Positions 7,999-16,524 of a stretch of DNA of 64,000 bases are shown here, in pieces. Under the pieces are notes generated by a model that was given only the letters and a program-made list of their open reading frames with translations, searched no databases and was not told the DNA's origin. The position numbers and the translations under genes are program-made. The stretch is from Xiamenia xianingshaonis (lineage in GTDB: Bacteria > Actinomycetota > Coriobacteriia > Coriobacteriales > Eggerthellaceae): contig NZ_CP072829.1 of the NCBI RefSeq assembly GCF_017945865.1, positions 1,488,001-1,552,000 of the forward strand, given 5' to 3'. How positions within the stretch are numbered: the stretch's first letter is position 1; each line of letters starts with the position of its first letter.

Positions 7999-8964
7999 CT
8001 AGTTGGCCGAATAGCTGCCGAAGCCAAAGGCCTGGTAGCCGCCTTCGTCGACGCTGTCAAGATCGCCGAAGTCCTCGTCGTAGTCGTCGACGCCGGCCAC
8101 TGTGCCGAACGCCGTTTCGGCGCGGCTCCAGTCAAGCCCCGCACGGGCCGCCGCCTCTTCGTCGCGATAGACAAGCGCCAGCGACGACACGCCGCGGTCG
8201 GCGCCACCGATGACGGCCAGAAGCTCCAGCAGGCGCTGCGCCGCTTCGGCCTGGGGCAAAATAAGCTCGGCGTCGTCAGCCGCCGTCAGCGCCGCCGTGA
8301 TGTCGGCCATCAGCATTTCGACGGCAAACGGGCCGTCGAAGCGCTCTTCCCGCACGGCCTTGCCCACCGCCGCTGAAAGCGGCGTGCCGGCCGTGCCGGC
8401 GATGTCGTCGATGCGGCATGAAAGCGACGCCGTGCCCATGCTGCGGCACAGCGCGTCCGCTTCGACGGCGGCCACGACCTGGGCCGTCACCTGCATCGAA
8501 CGCACCGCCTTCGCAAGCTGCGCCGCCCCGCACGTGCCGGCGTCCACGACGGTCGCGGCCAGCGCGTCCACAAACGGCCTGCCCGCCTCGCGCTCCTTGT
8601 CTTCGCCGCCGACAAAGCACATGAGATTGTCGCGGGAAAACGCGTCGGACGCCATGAGGTCGATCGCCGCCAGCGGCGCTTCCAGGGCCATGACGTCGTT
8701 CACGACCGCGATGGCGTTCAATTCGCGGGCGAAGTTCGGCGTCGAAGCCGACAAGTCGATGAGCAGCGTGCCGGGAGCTGCGCGCTGGATGAGGCCGTCC
8801 GAGTCGAAGTAGACGTCTTCCAGATGCGTCTGCGACGTGCAAAACGTCAGCACCGCTTCGGCTTCCGCGACGTCGTCGACCGGCTCAAACCCCGCTTCCT
8901 CGAGCCGGCGCGACAGCGCCGCGCACGCCCCCGGATGTCCTACGAACGCATAGGTCCTGCTCAC
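7999..8964 (-). CDS. NAD(P)-binding 3-hydroxyisobutyrate/6-phosphogluconate dehydrogenase-like protein
   Basis: 321 residues from GTG 8964, which overlaps the DegV stop codon by 4 bases (GTGA) and has GAAGG upstream. The layout is that of the beta-hydroxyacid dehydrogenase family: an N-terminal Rossmann segment, DLSASTPNFARELNA, the catalytic-loop region around MALEAPLAAIDLMASDAF, MCFVGGEDKEREAG, and the helix with the candidate catalytic lysine GTCGAAQLAKAVRSM. The dinucleotide loop (FVGHPGACAALSRRLEEAGF) is degenerate compared with GxGxxG, so activity or cofactor use may differ from family norms. The Asp-rich C-terminal tail is unusual. Substrate unknown. Confidence 0.72.
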   Translation of the reverse strand: MSRTYAFVGHPGACAALSRRLEEAGFEPVDDVAEAEAVLTFCTSQTHLEDVYFDSDGLIQRAAPGTLLIDLSASTPNFARELNAIAVVNDVMALEAPLAAIDLMASDAFSRDNLMCFVGGEDKEREAGRPFVDALAATVVDAGTCGAAQLAKAVRSMQVTAQVVAAVEADALCRSMGTASLSCRIDDIAGTAGTPLSAAVGKAVREERFDGPFAVEMLMADITAALTAADDAELILPQAEAAQRLLELLAVIGGADRGVSSLALVYRDEEAAARAGLDWSRAETAFGTVAGVDDYDEDFGDLDSVDEGGYQAFGFGSYSAN

Positions 8965-9914
8965 GCCTGGCTTCCTTCCTCGTCTTTCCGTCCTCCGCGC
9001 ACCTTGCGCGCGATGCGGTCGGCCACCGACAGCTCTTCGCGCTGGTCCGACCCCCAAAAAACGACCGCGACCATGCCCGGCCCCACGTGGCTGCCGATGA
9101 CCGGCCCGATCGAGCTTTCCAAAAACAGCAGGTTCGCGTCGATCTTCGCCAACGCGTCTTTCAAGCGCTCGGCGTCCTTCGGGCAGTCGGCGTTGCCGAT
9201 GACGACGCACTGCTCGGGGCCCGAACGCGCGGCTTGCTTCGCATAGTAGTCGGCCAGCTGCTTGATGCCCTTTTTGCGCCCGCGCGCCACGCCCATGAGC
9301 GTCAGCTTGCCGTCGGACGTGATGGTGAGCAGCGGCTTCACGTCAAGCTTCGACCCGGCATAGGCGACCGTCGCCGGAATGCGCCCGCCGCGGCGCAGCG
9401 CTTCCAGGTCGTCGACCATGAAGGCCTCGTCAATGAAGTAGCGCGCCTCTTCGGCCCACGTCACGAGCTCTTCGGCCGTAAGCCCCTGGTCGCGCTGGCG
9501 AATGGCCTCGTACACGAGCAGCGCTTCGGCAACGGAGGCGAGCTTCGTGTCCACCAGATACAGCTTGCCGTCCGGGTATTCCCCTTTCAGCGATTCCAGC
9601 ACCAAGGCCGCCACGTCGAAGCTGCCGGACAGCCCGCTGGAAAAGCACAGGTACACGGTCGGCACGCCGCTTTCCAGCGCCCGACGAAACGTCTCTTGGT
9701 ACACGGCCATCGGAACTTGCGCCGTCGACGGCTCGGCGCCCGCGCGCATGGCGTGGTAGAAGTCGCGGGGCGACAGCGTCTGCCCCAAGTCGTCGAGGCG
9801 CTCTTCGCCGTCCATGATGAACGGGAACTTCACCAGCTCGATCCCCTCGCGGTCAACCACCTCGAACGGCAGGTCGCAGCAGGAATCGACGATAAGGTTG
9901 CAGGCAGGTTGCAT
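8961..9914 (-). CDS. DegV family fatty-acid-binding protein
   Basis: 317 residues. ATG 9914 is preferred over an in-frame TTG at 9950 because AAAGGGA precedes it and the family start (NLIVDSCCDLPFEV) follows directly. DegV landmarks are VDSCCDLP, the conserved DFYHAM and STAQVP region, SSGLSGSFDVA, VDTKLAS, the RGGRIPATVAY loop and the C-terminal GPVIGSHVGPGMVAVVFWG. DegV (FakB-type) proteins bind a fatty acid and in Firmicutes present it to the kinase FakA. The gene overlaps the dehydrogenase downstream by 4 bases and lies 62 bases after a second DegV gene. No fakA is in the window. Confidence 0.92.
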   Translation of the reverse strand: MQPACNLIVDSCCDLPFEVVDREGIELVKFPFIMDGEERLDDLGQTLSPRDFYHAMRAGAEPSTAQVPMAVYQETFRRALESGVPTVYLCFSSGLSGSFDVAALVLESLKGEYPDGKLYLVDTKLASVAEALLVYEAIRQRDQGLTAEELVTWAEEARYFIDEAFMVDDLEALRRGGRIPATVAYAGSKLDVKPLLTITSDGKLTLMGVARGRKKGIKQLADYYAKQAARSGPEQCVVIGNADCPKDAERLKDALAKIDANLLFLESSIGPVIGSHVGPGMVAVVFWGSDQREELSVADRIARKVRGGRKDEEGSQA

Positions 9915-9976
9915 AAGAATAAGTGTCCCTTTCTTGGTACAGCTTGACAAAAGTCCTGCGAGAAGCGCTCAAAATG

Positions 9977-10885
9977 CTAGACCGATGCGGCGGAAGCGTG
10001 CATGGGAGCGGGCGCAGACACCTTGCCGGCGATGGCGTTTTTGCATTCATACGCGATGCCGACCGCAGGCCCGACGTGCAGCCCGATGACGGGGCTGACC
10101 GGCAGCACCTTCACCGCAAAGCCGACGAGCGGCTCGATGACGTCGCGGGCCCACTGGACCGCCGGCTGCGCGTCGCCGATGTAGTGGACGACCACCTGCT
10201 TGAGGCCGTGCTCTTCGATGTCGGCCTTGAACGCGTCGACAATCTTTTGCAGCGCCTTTTTGCGCGTGCGCACCTTTGCCAGCGTCTCCGGCACGCCGTC
10301 GACGACGGTGAGCACCGGGCACAGCTGCACCAAGTTGCCCAGAAGCGCCGCCGCGCCGCCGATGCGCCCGCCTTTGTGCAAGAATTTCAACGTCTCGGGC
10401 GTGAAGATGAAGCGTGTGCTTTCGATGCCCTTCATCACGGCGTCGGCGCACGCAGCCAGATCCCCGCCCGCGTCTCGCGCCTCGACGGCGTCCATGACGG
10501 GCCACGCCTCGTCAAAGCCGCACGACAGGGAGTCGATCATGACGAAGGAGAAGTCGATGTTGCGGGCCTTCACCGCGCGGGCCGCGCGCAGAGCGCCTTC
10601 GTAGGTGCCCGACAAGCCGCTCGAAATGAAGATGCCCAGCACCTCGTCGCCCGCTTCGGCCGCCTGCTCGAAGGCCTGCTCAAGCGCATGCTGCGACGGC
10701 TGACTTGACGTCGGGATGTTGTCGGCCATTTCCTGGATGTCCGCATAAAACGCGTCCAGGTCCATTTCGGCGTCAGCGTATTCGACGCCGTCGCGGTTCA
10801 CGAACAGCGTGACGATCTCGATGCCGGCTTCCTCGGCCAGGGATGCCGGGATAGACGCCACCGAGTCGGTGATGATTCTCAGCAT
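9977..10885 (-). CDS. DegV family fatty-acid-binding protein (second copy)
   Basis: 302 residues from ATG 10885 with AAGGAG 6 bases upstream; a start 24 bases further upstream is less likely. Landmarks are LRIITDSVASIP, PTSSQPSQHALEQAF, FISSGLSGTYEGAL, MIDSLSCGFDE, HKGGRIGGAAAL and VSPVIGLHVGPAVGIAYE. It is a paralogue of the adjacent gene but clearly diverged, with a different lipid-pocket region. Paired FakB-like proteins usually differ in preferred acyl chain (saturated versus unsaturated), so distinct specificities are a reasonable inference. Confidence 0.92.
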   Translation of the reverse strand: MLRIITDSVASIPASLAEEAGIEIVTLFVNRDGVEYADAEMDLDAFYADIQEMADNIPTSSQPSQHALEQAFEQAAEAGDEVLGIFISSGLSGTYEGALRAARAVKARNIDFSFVMIDSLSCGFDEAWPVMDAVEARDAGGDLAACADAVMKGIESTRFIFTPETLKFLHKGGRIGGAAALLGNLVQLCPVLTVVDGVPETLAKVRTRKKALQKIVDAFKADIEEHGLKQVVVHYIGDAQPAVQWARDVIEPLVGFAVKVLPVSPVIGLHVGPAVGIAYECKNAIAGKVSAPAPMHASAASV

Positions 10886-10935
10886 GGCAGGCTCCTTCCT
10901 GGGCAGCACAACGCACGCCCTCTGCTCATTTTACG

Positions 10936-12387
10936 CTAGTCGATGCCGCGCAGCTTCACAACTAGGTTACGGCGTCGCTCACTCAAGCCATATTCCAGGC
11001 CGACGGGATAGGTGTGCGGATTGAGCATGCGCTTCTGGCTTTCGTCAAGCGTTTCCAGGCCGCTTCGGGCCCGGTCGCGGGCGGCGCGCGCGTTGCGGAA
11101 CTCCGGCTCCAACACGACGCTGCCTGCGCGCGCGAGCGGACGCAGCAGCACGTCGAAGCGCTTGCCGGCCAGCTTCTTTTGGCGCAGGTCGTCAAGCGGG
11201 TCCACGATGACCTGGCGCTCGTCCACCCCATGCACCTCGTCGAACACCATGTCGCCGGCAATGCGCCCGTCGTCGAAATAATAGCGGCGCACGTTGAGCA
11301 CGCCCGGCGTGGTCAGCTTTGCCACCGATTCGGATATTTTCAGGCGCTCGGTCCATTCCCCGCCCGCCTGGCGGGTGGCCGCCAGCTTGTACACGCCGCC
11401 GAGCGTGGGCTGGTCGTAGGCGCAGGCAAGCTTCGTGCCCACGCCCCACGACGACACCGGCGCCCCTTCTTCGCGGATGGACGAGATGGTGTATTCGTCC
11501 AGGTCGTTGGACAGCACGATGCCCGTGTCGGTCAGTCCCGCCGCGTCGAGCTTCTTGCGCGCGCGCTTCGCCAGCCACGCCAGGTCGCCCGAGTCGATGC
11601 GGATGCCGCTCAAATGCTGTCCGCGTGCTCTCATTTCCAGACCGACGGTGATGGCGTTGTCGATGCCGGCCTCCACGTCGTAGGTGTCCACGAGCAGCAC
11701 GCAGTTGTTCGGGTAGGCTTCGGCGTAGGCGCGGAAGGCCTCGAGCTCGGTGTCGAACGACATGACCCACGAATGGGCATGCGTGCCCGAGACCGGCACG
11801 TCGAAGAGCTTGCCCGCCAGCACGTTGGACGTGGACGCGCAGCCGCCGACGATGGCCGCACGGCTGGCCCACAGCCCCCCTCCGGCCCCCTGCGCCCGGC
11901 GCAGGCCGAACTCGGCCACCGGGCTTTGAGCCGCCGCGCACACCCGGGCCGCCTTCGTGGCGATGAGCGTTTGGAAGTTCACGCAGTTGAGCAGCGCCGT
12001 TTCAACAAGCTGGCAGTCCATGATGGGGCCGACCACGCGCACGATCGGCTCGTGCGGAAACACGATGGTGCCTTCCGCCACCGCATCAATGTCGACCGAC
12101 AGCGAAAAGCCGGCCAGGTACTCCAAAAACGCCGGCTTGAAAAGCCTGCCGCCGAGCGGCGCGTCGATCGTTTCCAGATACGCCAGGTCTTCAGACGAAA
12201 AACGGTACGACTCCACCAGTTCGGCCAGCTGCGCCATGCCGCACGCCACGGCATAGCCGCCCTTGAACGGGTAGTCGCGAAAGTACATGGTGAAGCACGC
12301 CTCGATGTCGCGATGGCCGCGCTCCCAATAGCCCTGGGCCATCGTCAGCTGATAGAGGTCGGTCAATAAAGGATAGTCGATGTTCAT
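10936..12387 (-). CDS. pncB: Nicotinate phosphoribosyltransferase
   Basis: 483 residues, full length for the family. It converts nicotinate and PRPP (with ATP hydrolysis) to nicotinate mononucleotide in NAD salvage. The N-terminus LLTDLYQLTMAQGYWERG is the family signature. The substrate-binding region PVSGTHAHSWVMSFDTELEA includes the phosphorylatable His region, and GIRIDSGDLAWLAKRARKKL and FSSWGVGTKL-like VSSWGVGTKLACAYD carry the phosphoribose-binding residues. The gene lies 11 bases downstream of ricT, so it may be read from the tmk-holB-ricT transcript as well as from its own promoter. Confidence 0.95.
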   Translation of the reverse strand: MNIDYPLLTDLYQLTMAQGYWERGHRDIEACFTMYFRDYPFKGGYAVACGMAQLAELVESYRFSSEDLAYLETIDAPLGGRLFKPAFLEYLAGFSLSVDIDAVAEGTIVFPHEPIVRVVGPIMDCQLVETALLNCVNFQTLIATKAARVCAAAQSPVAEFGLRRAQGAGGGLWASRAAIVGGCASTSNVLAGKLFDVPVSGTHAHSWVMSFDTELEAFRAYAEAYPNNCVLLVDTYDVEAGIDNAITVGLEMRARGQHLSGIRIDSGDLAWLAKRARKKLDAAGLTDTGIVLSNDLDEYTISSIREEGAPVSSWGVGTKLACAYDQPTLGGVYKLAATRQAGGEWTERLKISESVAKLTTPGVLNVRRYYFDDGRIAGDMVFDEVHGVDERQVIVDPLDDLRQKKLAGKRFDVLLRPLARAGSVVLEPEFRNARAARDRARSGLETLDESQKRMLNPHTYPVGLEYGLSERRRNLVVKLRGID

Positions 12388-12398
12388 GAGGTCCTTCC

Positions 12399-13910
12399 CT
12401 ACGAAGCGGCGCCGTCGGTCTGGGCGCCCTCGGAAGCCGGTTTCGAGCCGCTTTTGTGCGAACGGCGCGGAGAGCGGCGACGGCGGCCCTCAGATGCGCC
12501 TTGGCCCTGCTTGGGGCCTGATTTTTTCGAGGCGGCCTGGCCGGCGCCCTTCGCGCCCTCGCCCGCCTGCCCTTGCGCGCGCAAGCCCGAAGACTTCTGC
12601 CCCGGACGCACGCGCTGGTTGCGGTCGGGCGTCTTGTCGGCCCTGCCCTCTTTGCGCCGGTCGCGGGAAGACGCCTGCTTGGAAGCCTTCTGAGCGCCGG
12701 ACGTCTGCTTTTTCGCGTCCGAAAGCGGCGTCTGGACGGCCCCTTCCGCGCCGTGGGTTTCCAGCTTGCGCGAACGGCGCGGCTTGCGCGTGCTCTTCGT
12801 TTCGGGCGCGCCGCCCTGCCCGCGCTTGGACGCGCCGCCGCCCTGGGCCCGGTCCTTGCGGCCCCGCGACGAGCGCGCTTGCTTGTCGGAGGACCGCTCG
12901 GAGCCCTTTGCGCTCTTCGACGGGCGTCCCTTGCGCGACTCGTTGTGGGTGGCCTGTGGACGGCCCAGCTTGTCTTCCCCGGTCAGGCGCGAGGAAGCCA
13001 GGTTCGCGTCGGTGAAGTTCGTCGCCATGGGGCCCCACGTCGACTCGGCCTGGGCACGCTCCCACGCCTCGCGTCCTACGCAGTTCGGCCGCGCCGTGCC
13101 TTCCGGGGGCACATCGAAGTCGCCCAGCGGCACGCGCACCGGCTTTTCGGGCCCCACCTTCAGCGACACCACCTCGCGCGGCACGTCCAGATCCACGACG
13201 CGCGCCTCGCCTTCGGGCGTCTCGATGGTCGCGTTCATCTTGGGCGAGCGGCCCTTGAAGTCGCGATAGGCCTCGTATTCGTAGCGCAAGCAGCACATGA
13301 GCCGCCCGCACAAGCCCGAGATCTTCTGCGGGTTGAGCGAGAGGTCCTGCTCTTTCGCCATGCGGATGGACACGGGACTGAACTCGCCGCCGAGGCGCTT
13401 GCAGCACAGCTCCTGGCCGCAATGGCCCAAGCCGCCGATCATGCGAGCCTCGTCGCGCACGCCGATCTGGCGCATGTCGATGCGCACGCGGAACCGCGCC
13501 GCCAGCTTTTTCACCAGCTCGCGGAAGTCGACGCGCTCTTCGGACTCGAAATAGAACACGGCCTTGTCGCCGTCGAACAGAAACTCGACGGAGACGGGAC
13601 GCATGTCGTCGTTGGTTTCGGCCGCGTATTCCTTGAAGACGGGCAGGGCTTCCCTTGAAAGTGCTTCCATGGAACGGGCCTGCTCTTCGTCTTCAGGCGT
13701 GGCCGCCCGCTCGACGGGACGCAGAGGGCTTTTCAAAGACCGCAGCTGGTCGCGCGTGGCTTCGAACACGTCTGCGGACAGGTGCCCGTACTCGAGCCCC
13801 CGCGCCGTGGACACGACGACGGGCTGTCCGGAAGACAGGTCAAGGTCTTTGGCGTCGAACCACAAGACCTTGGGGTTGAATGCGGTATATACCGGCGCAA
13901 TGCGCGTCAT
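12399..13910 (-). CDS. ricT: PSP1-domain protein RicT (YaaT) with long basic tail
   Basis: 503 residues. The first 270 or so form a normal PSP1/RicT protein: VVVSTARGLEYGHLSADVF, EFLFDGDKAVFYFESEERVDFRELVK, RIDMRQIGVRDEARMIGG and the Cys clusters CGQELCC and CGRLMCC, which in B. subtilis RicT help bind Fe-S clusters in the RicAFT complex controlling RNase Y cleavage. The remaining 230 residues are a Lys/Arg/Ser/Gly/Gln-rich disordered tail, far longer than usual and likely to touch RNA. The gene follows holB by 32 bases, the standard tmk-holB-yaaT order. Confidence 0.92.
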   Translation of the reverse strand: MTRIAPVYTAFNPKVLWFDAKDLDLSSGQPVVVSTARGLEYGHLSADVFEATRDQLRSLKSPLRPVERAATPEDEEQARSMEALSREALPVFKEYAAETNDDMRPVSVEFLFDGDKAVFYFESEERVDFRELVKKLAARFRVRIDMRQIGVRDEARMIGGLGHCGQELCCKRLGGEFSPVSIRMAKEQDLSLNPQKISGLCGRLMCCLRYEYEAYRDFKGRSPKMNATIETPEGEARVVDLDVPREVVSLKVGPEKPVRVPLGDFDVPPEGTARPNCVGREAWERAQAESTWGPMATNFTDANLASSRLTGEDKLGRPQATHNESRKGRPSKSAKGSERSSDKQARSSRGRKDRAQGGGASKRGQGGAPETKSTRKPRRSRKLETHGAEGAVQTPLSDAKKQTSGAQKASKQASSRDRRKEGRADKTPDRNQRVRPGQKSSGLRAQGQAGEGAKGAGQAASKKSGPKQGQGASEGRRRRSPRRSHKSGSKPASEGAQTDGAAS

Positions 13911-13942
13911 GGGTCAAACCTTTCGTGAAACCGGCGCTGGCG

Positions 13943-15079
13943 CTACCGGTACAATCTATCGCGAACGTCGAACATCAGGGCGTCGATGCAAGTTTCCGGG
14001 GACACATTATAGGCCAAAGCCTGGGCCGATGCGTCAATGTCCACAAGCGCTCTGGCCGCGCGCGCGGCGCTGGTGTGCGAAGCGGCGTCCGCAAGGGCAT
14101 CGGCCACGTCGACGTTGACGACGAGTTCCGACGCGCCTTCGCACACGGCCATCACGTCGCGCACCCACGACCGGGACAGGGCGACGATCCGCGAAAGCGA
14201 CTCGATGGTCTGGGCGGTCAAGGCGCGCTTGTTCCTGGCCTCGATCTGGCGGATGGCCGATTTCGCGAGAAAGTCCTGGTTCTTCGCCAGTTCTTGCTCC
14301 TGGCGGCTGCGCAGCTCGTCAGTTGGCGCCCGGGACAGGTCCAGCAGCACGCGCACGCCTTCGATCACGTCCCAGTCGTCGGCCTGGCGCAGGCGCTCCA
14401 ACAGGCCGAACAAGCGGCCCCGCAGCTCCATGCTTTTATGCGACGACAGAAACGCCACCGCCTTGGTGAGCGAGCCGTCGCAGGCGGCCAGCGCGAAAGC
14501 GGCCTGTTCGGGATTCGCGCCCGAGTTCTGCACGACGATGCCGCACGCTTCTTGCGAGGGAATGGTGCGGAACGGGACGATCTGGCAGCGCGAGGAAACG
14601 GTGGGCAGCACGCCTTCGCGCGAGCGGGCGAGCAGGATGAACGTCACGTTGTCCGGCGGCTCTTCGAGCGTTTTGAGGAAGGCGTTGGCGGCTTGGACGC
14701 TCAAAAGGTCGGCGCGGTCGACGATGTAGATCTTGCGGTCGGCCTGGATGGGAGCAAGCGAGGCGTCGCCCACGATGTCGCGGACCTGCTCGAGCAGATA
14801 GCCTTGCGCCCCTTCGGGCTCGAACACGCGCACGTCAGGATGTTTCCTTCGGCGAACTTTTCCGCACGCATCGCACGCCCCGCACTCGCCGCCGCGCGGG
14901 CCTTTGGCGCCTTTGGGGCACAGCAGTGCCTGGGAAAACGACAGCGCCGCGAGCATTTTATGGGACCCGGCCGGCCCGACGAACAGGTAGGCATGGGTGA
15001 CCTTTTCCGCCGTGACGGCCGTGCGCAGATAGTCGCGGACCTTCGGCTGGCCCAGGATGTTCTCAAACGCGTCGTTCAT
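13943..15079 (-). CDS. holB: DNA polymerase III subunit delta'
   Basis: 378 residues. This clamp-loader subunit opens the beta ring with gamma/tau and delta. The AAA+ fold shows HAYLFVGPAGSHKMLAALSF in place of a strict Walker A loop (the delta' subunit is usually a poor ATPase), a zinc-finger segment CGACDACGKVRRRKHPDV, KIYIVDRADLLSVQAANAFL as Walker B region, TLEEPPDNVTFILLA and the SRCQIVPF sensor/arginine-finger motif. Its ATG overlaps the tmk stop by 4 bases (ATGA), indicating coupled translation. Confidence 0.93.
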   Translation of the reverse strand: MNDAFENILGQPKVRDYLRTAVTAEKVTHAYLFVGPAGSHKMLAALSFSQALLCPKGAKGPRGGECGACDACGKVRRRKHPDVRVFEPEGAQGYLLEQVRDIVGDASLAPIQADRKIYIVDRADLLSVQAANAFLKTLEEPPDNVTFILLARSREGVLPTVSSRCQIVPFRTIPSQEACGIVVQNSGANPEQAAFALAACDGSLTKAVAFLSSHKSMELRGRLFGLLERLRQADDWDVIEGVRVLLDLSRAPTDELRSRQEQELAKNQDFLAKSAIRQIEARNKRALTAQTIESLSRIVALSRSWVRDVMAVCEGASELVVNVDVADALADAASHTSAARAARALVDIDASAQALAYNVSPETCIDALMFDVRDRLYR

Positions 15080-15876
15080 CGCAGATGCCCCTCCGCGGCG
15101 ATCGCCGCATCGACGTCTTCTGCGCTGAGCTGGGGAAACAGGCGTTGCACTGCCGCGGCCACCGCCTGGGCGGTGTCAGGTATCGGCCCGTCTGAAGCAA
15201 CGGCGACGTGGCGGCCGTCCTGCGTTTCGACCAGCTCTTCGAAGGCGTGGTTCACCCGCTCGTGGAAGGCGAGGCCCGCCTGTTCGAGCCGGTCGGCCTC
15301 GCCCGTCTCGCAGGCGCGCTTGAGGCCTTCTTCGGCTGCGGCGGCGCCGGACGGGGCGGGCCTGAGCACCACGGTGAGGTCGGGAGCGATGCCGGCACAG
15401 GCCAACTCGTTGGCCTGTGCGATGAAGGCAGGGTCGAGTCCGCGCCCAGCACCCTGGTAGGCAAGCGTCGAATCGGTGAAGCGGTCGCACACCACGGCCG
15501 CGCCCCGCGCAAGCGCCGGGGCGATGACCTCGGCGACGATTTGGGCGCGGGCCGCTTCGTACAAGAACAGCTCGGCCGCAGACGTGAGCGCGGCGCTTTC
15601 GGGGGCGAGCAGGATGGCCCGCAGCGCCTCGCCGATGGGAGTGCCGCCCGGCTCGCGCACCTGCACGACGTCATAGCCCGCATGCCGAAGCGCCGCCGCC
15701 AAAAGGCGCGCATGGGTGCTTTTGCCCGCGCCCTCGCCGCCTTCGAGCGTCACGAACGCGCCGCGGCCTTCCGTCGAAACGGGCGCATCCGCCGCGCGGC
15801 CGGCGCCTTCTGCGACGCCCGCAGAAACGGCGGCGCCTTGCCCGTCTGCGACGCCCTGGCTCGGATCAGTCTGCAC
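15076..15876 (-). CDS. tmk: Thymidylate kinase
   Basis: About 266 residues from GTG 15876, chosen because AAGGGAG lies 8 bases upstream; an earlier GTG at 15921 overlaps the fumarase stop (GTGA) but has no ribosome site. The enzyme phosphorylates dTMP to dTDP. It shows the P-loop GGEGAGKST, the REPGGTPIGE motif that binds substrate, DRFTDSTLAYQGAGRGL (DR[YF] motif) and a Gln/Arg-rich lid. The roughly 35-50 residue Ala/Gly-rich leader before the kinase fold is not typical of the family and may be disordered or partly untranslated. Confidence 0.9.
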   Translation of the reverse strand: MQTDPSQGVADGQGAAVSAGVAEGAGRAADAPVSTEGRGAFVTLEGGEGAGKSTHARLLAAALRHAGYDVVQVREPGGTPIGEALRAILLAPESAALTSAAELFLYEAARAQIVAEVIAPALARGAAVVCDRFTDSTLAYQGAGRGLDPAFIAQANELACAGIAPDLTVVLRPAPSGAAAAEEGLKRACETGEADRLEQAGLAFHERVNHAFEELVETQDGRHVAVASDGPIPDTAQAVAAAVQRLFPQLSAEDVDAAIAAEGHLR

Positions 15877-15917
15877 GGCGGCTTCTCCCTTCTCCCCGGC
15901 CAGCGATGTGCCGGAAC

Positions 15918-16460
15918 TCACGAATCGAGCGCATACACGTCGCGCCCGGCGACGTCGATGCCCACGAACACCGGAAAGTCGACCACGTCGATGCGGCGCA
16001 GCGCCTCGGTGCCCAAATCATCGTATGCGATAACCTTTGATGATGCCACGGCCTTCGCCAAAAGCGCCGCCGCGCCGCCGCAGGCCACGAAATAAACGGA
16101 ACCGGTGCGCATGCACGCCTCGTGCACGGCGGCCGAGCGGTAGCCCTTGCCGACGGTCGCCGCAATGCCGGCGTCGAGCAGGCGCGGCGTGGCGAAGTCC
16201 ATGCGGGAAGACGTGGTGGGCCCCACCGCGCCGAACGGCCGGCCGGCAGCAGAAGGCGTCGGGCCGGCGTAGAAGATCGTCTGGCCGGACAGGTCGTAGG
16301 GCAGGCTGCCGCCGCAGGCGTCCATGTCGGCGAGCAGGCGGGCGTGGCCGGCGTCGCGCAGCGTGTACATCGGACCGGTGAGCAGGCAAAAGTCGCCGGC
16401 TTGCAGGGTTTTGGCCACATCGCGGGAAAGCGGCAGCGCCAGGGGTTTCGCATCAGGCAT
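15918..16460 (-). CDS. Class I fumarate hydratase, beta (C-terminal) subunit
   Basis: 180 residues covering the FumA C-terminal/TtdB domain. Visible are LTGPMYTLRDAGHARL, GQTIFYAGPTP, FGAVGPTTSSRMD and GKGYRSAAVHEAC, the conserved substrate-binding blocks, ending with VIAYDDLGTEALRRIDVVDFP. With the separate alpha subunit 64 bases upstream it would form a two-subunit Fe-S hydratase interconverting fumarate and malate. L(+)-tartrate dehydratase is the main alternative for this fold; the anaerobic lifestyle favours fumarase. Confidence 0.85.
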   Translation of the reverse strand: MPDAKPLALPLSRDVAKTLQAGDFCLLTGPMYTLRDAGHARLLADMDACGGSLPYDLSGQTIFYAGPTPSAAGRPFGAVGPTTSSRMDFATPRLLDAGIAATVGKGYRSAAVHEACMRTGSVYFVACGGAAALLAKAVASSKVIAYDDLGTEALRRIDVVDFPVFVGIDVAGRDVYALDS

Positions 16461-16524
16461 GGGCAGGTCACCTCAAAGGTTGGGAAGGCGGACGGACAAA
16501 AGGCAGGGCGGCAGACGGGAAACG

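Noticed and set aside
10886-10935. Possible small gene or leader between the second DegV gene and nicotinate phosphoribosyltransferase
   Set aside because: Only 50 bases, fully explained by the ribosome site and spacer of the DegV gene.
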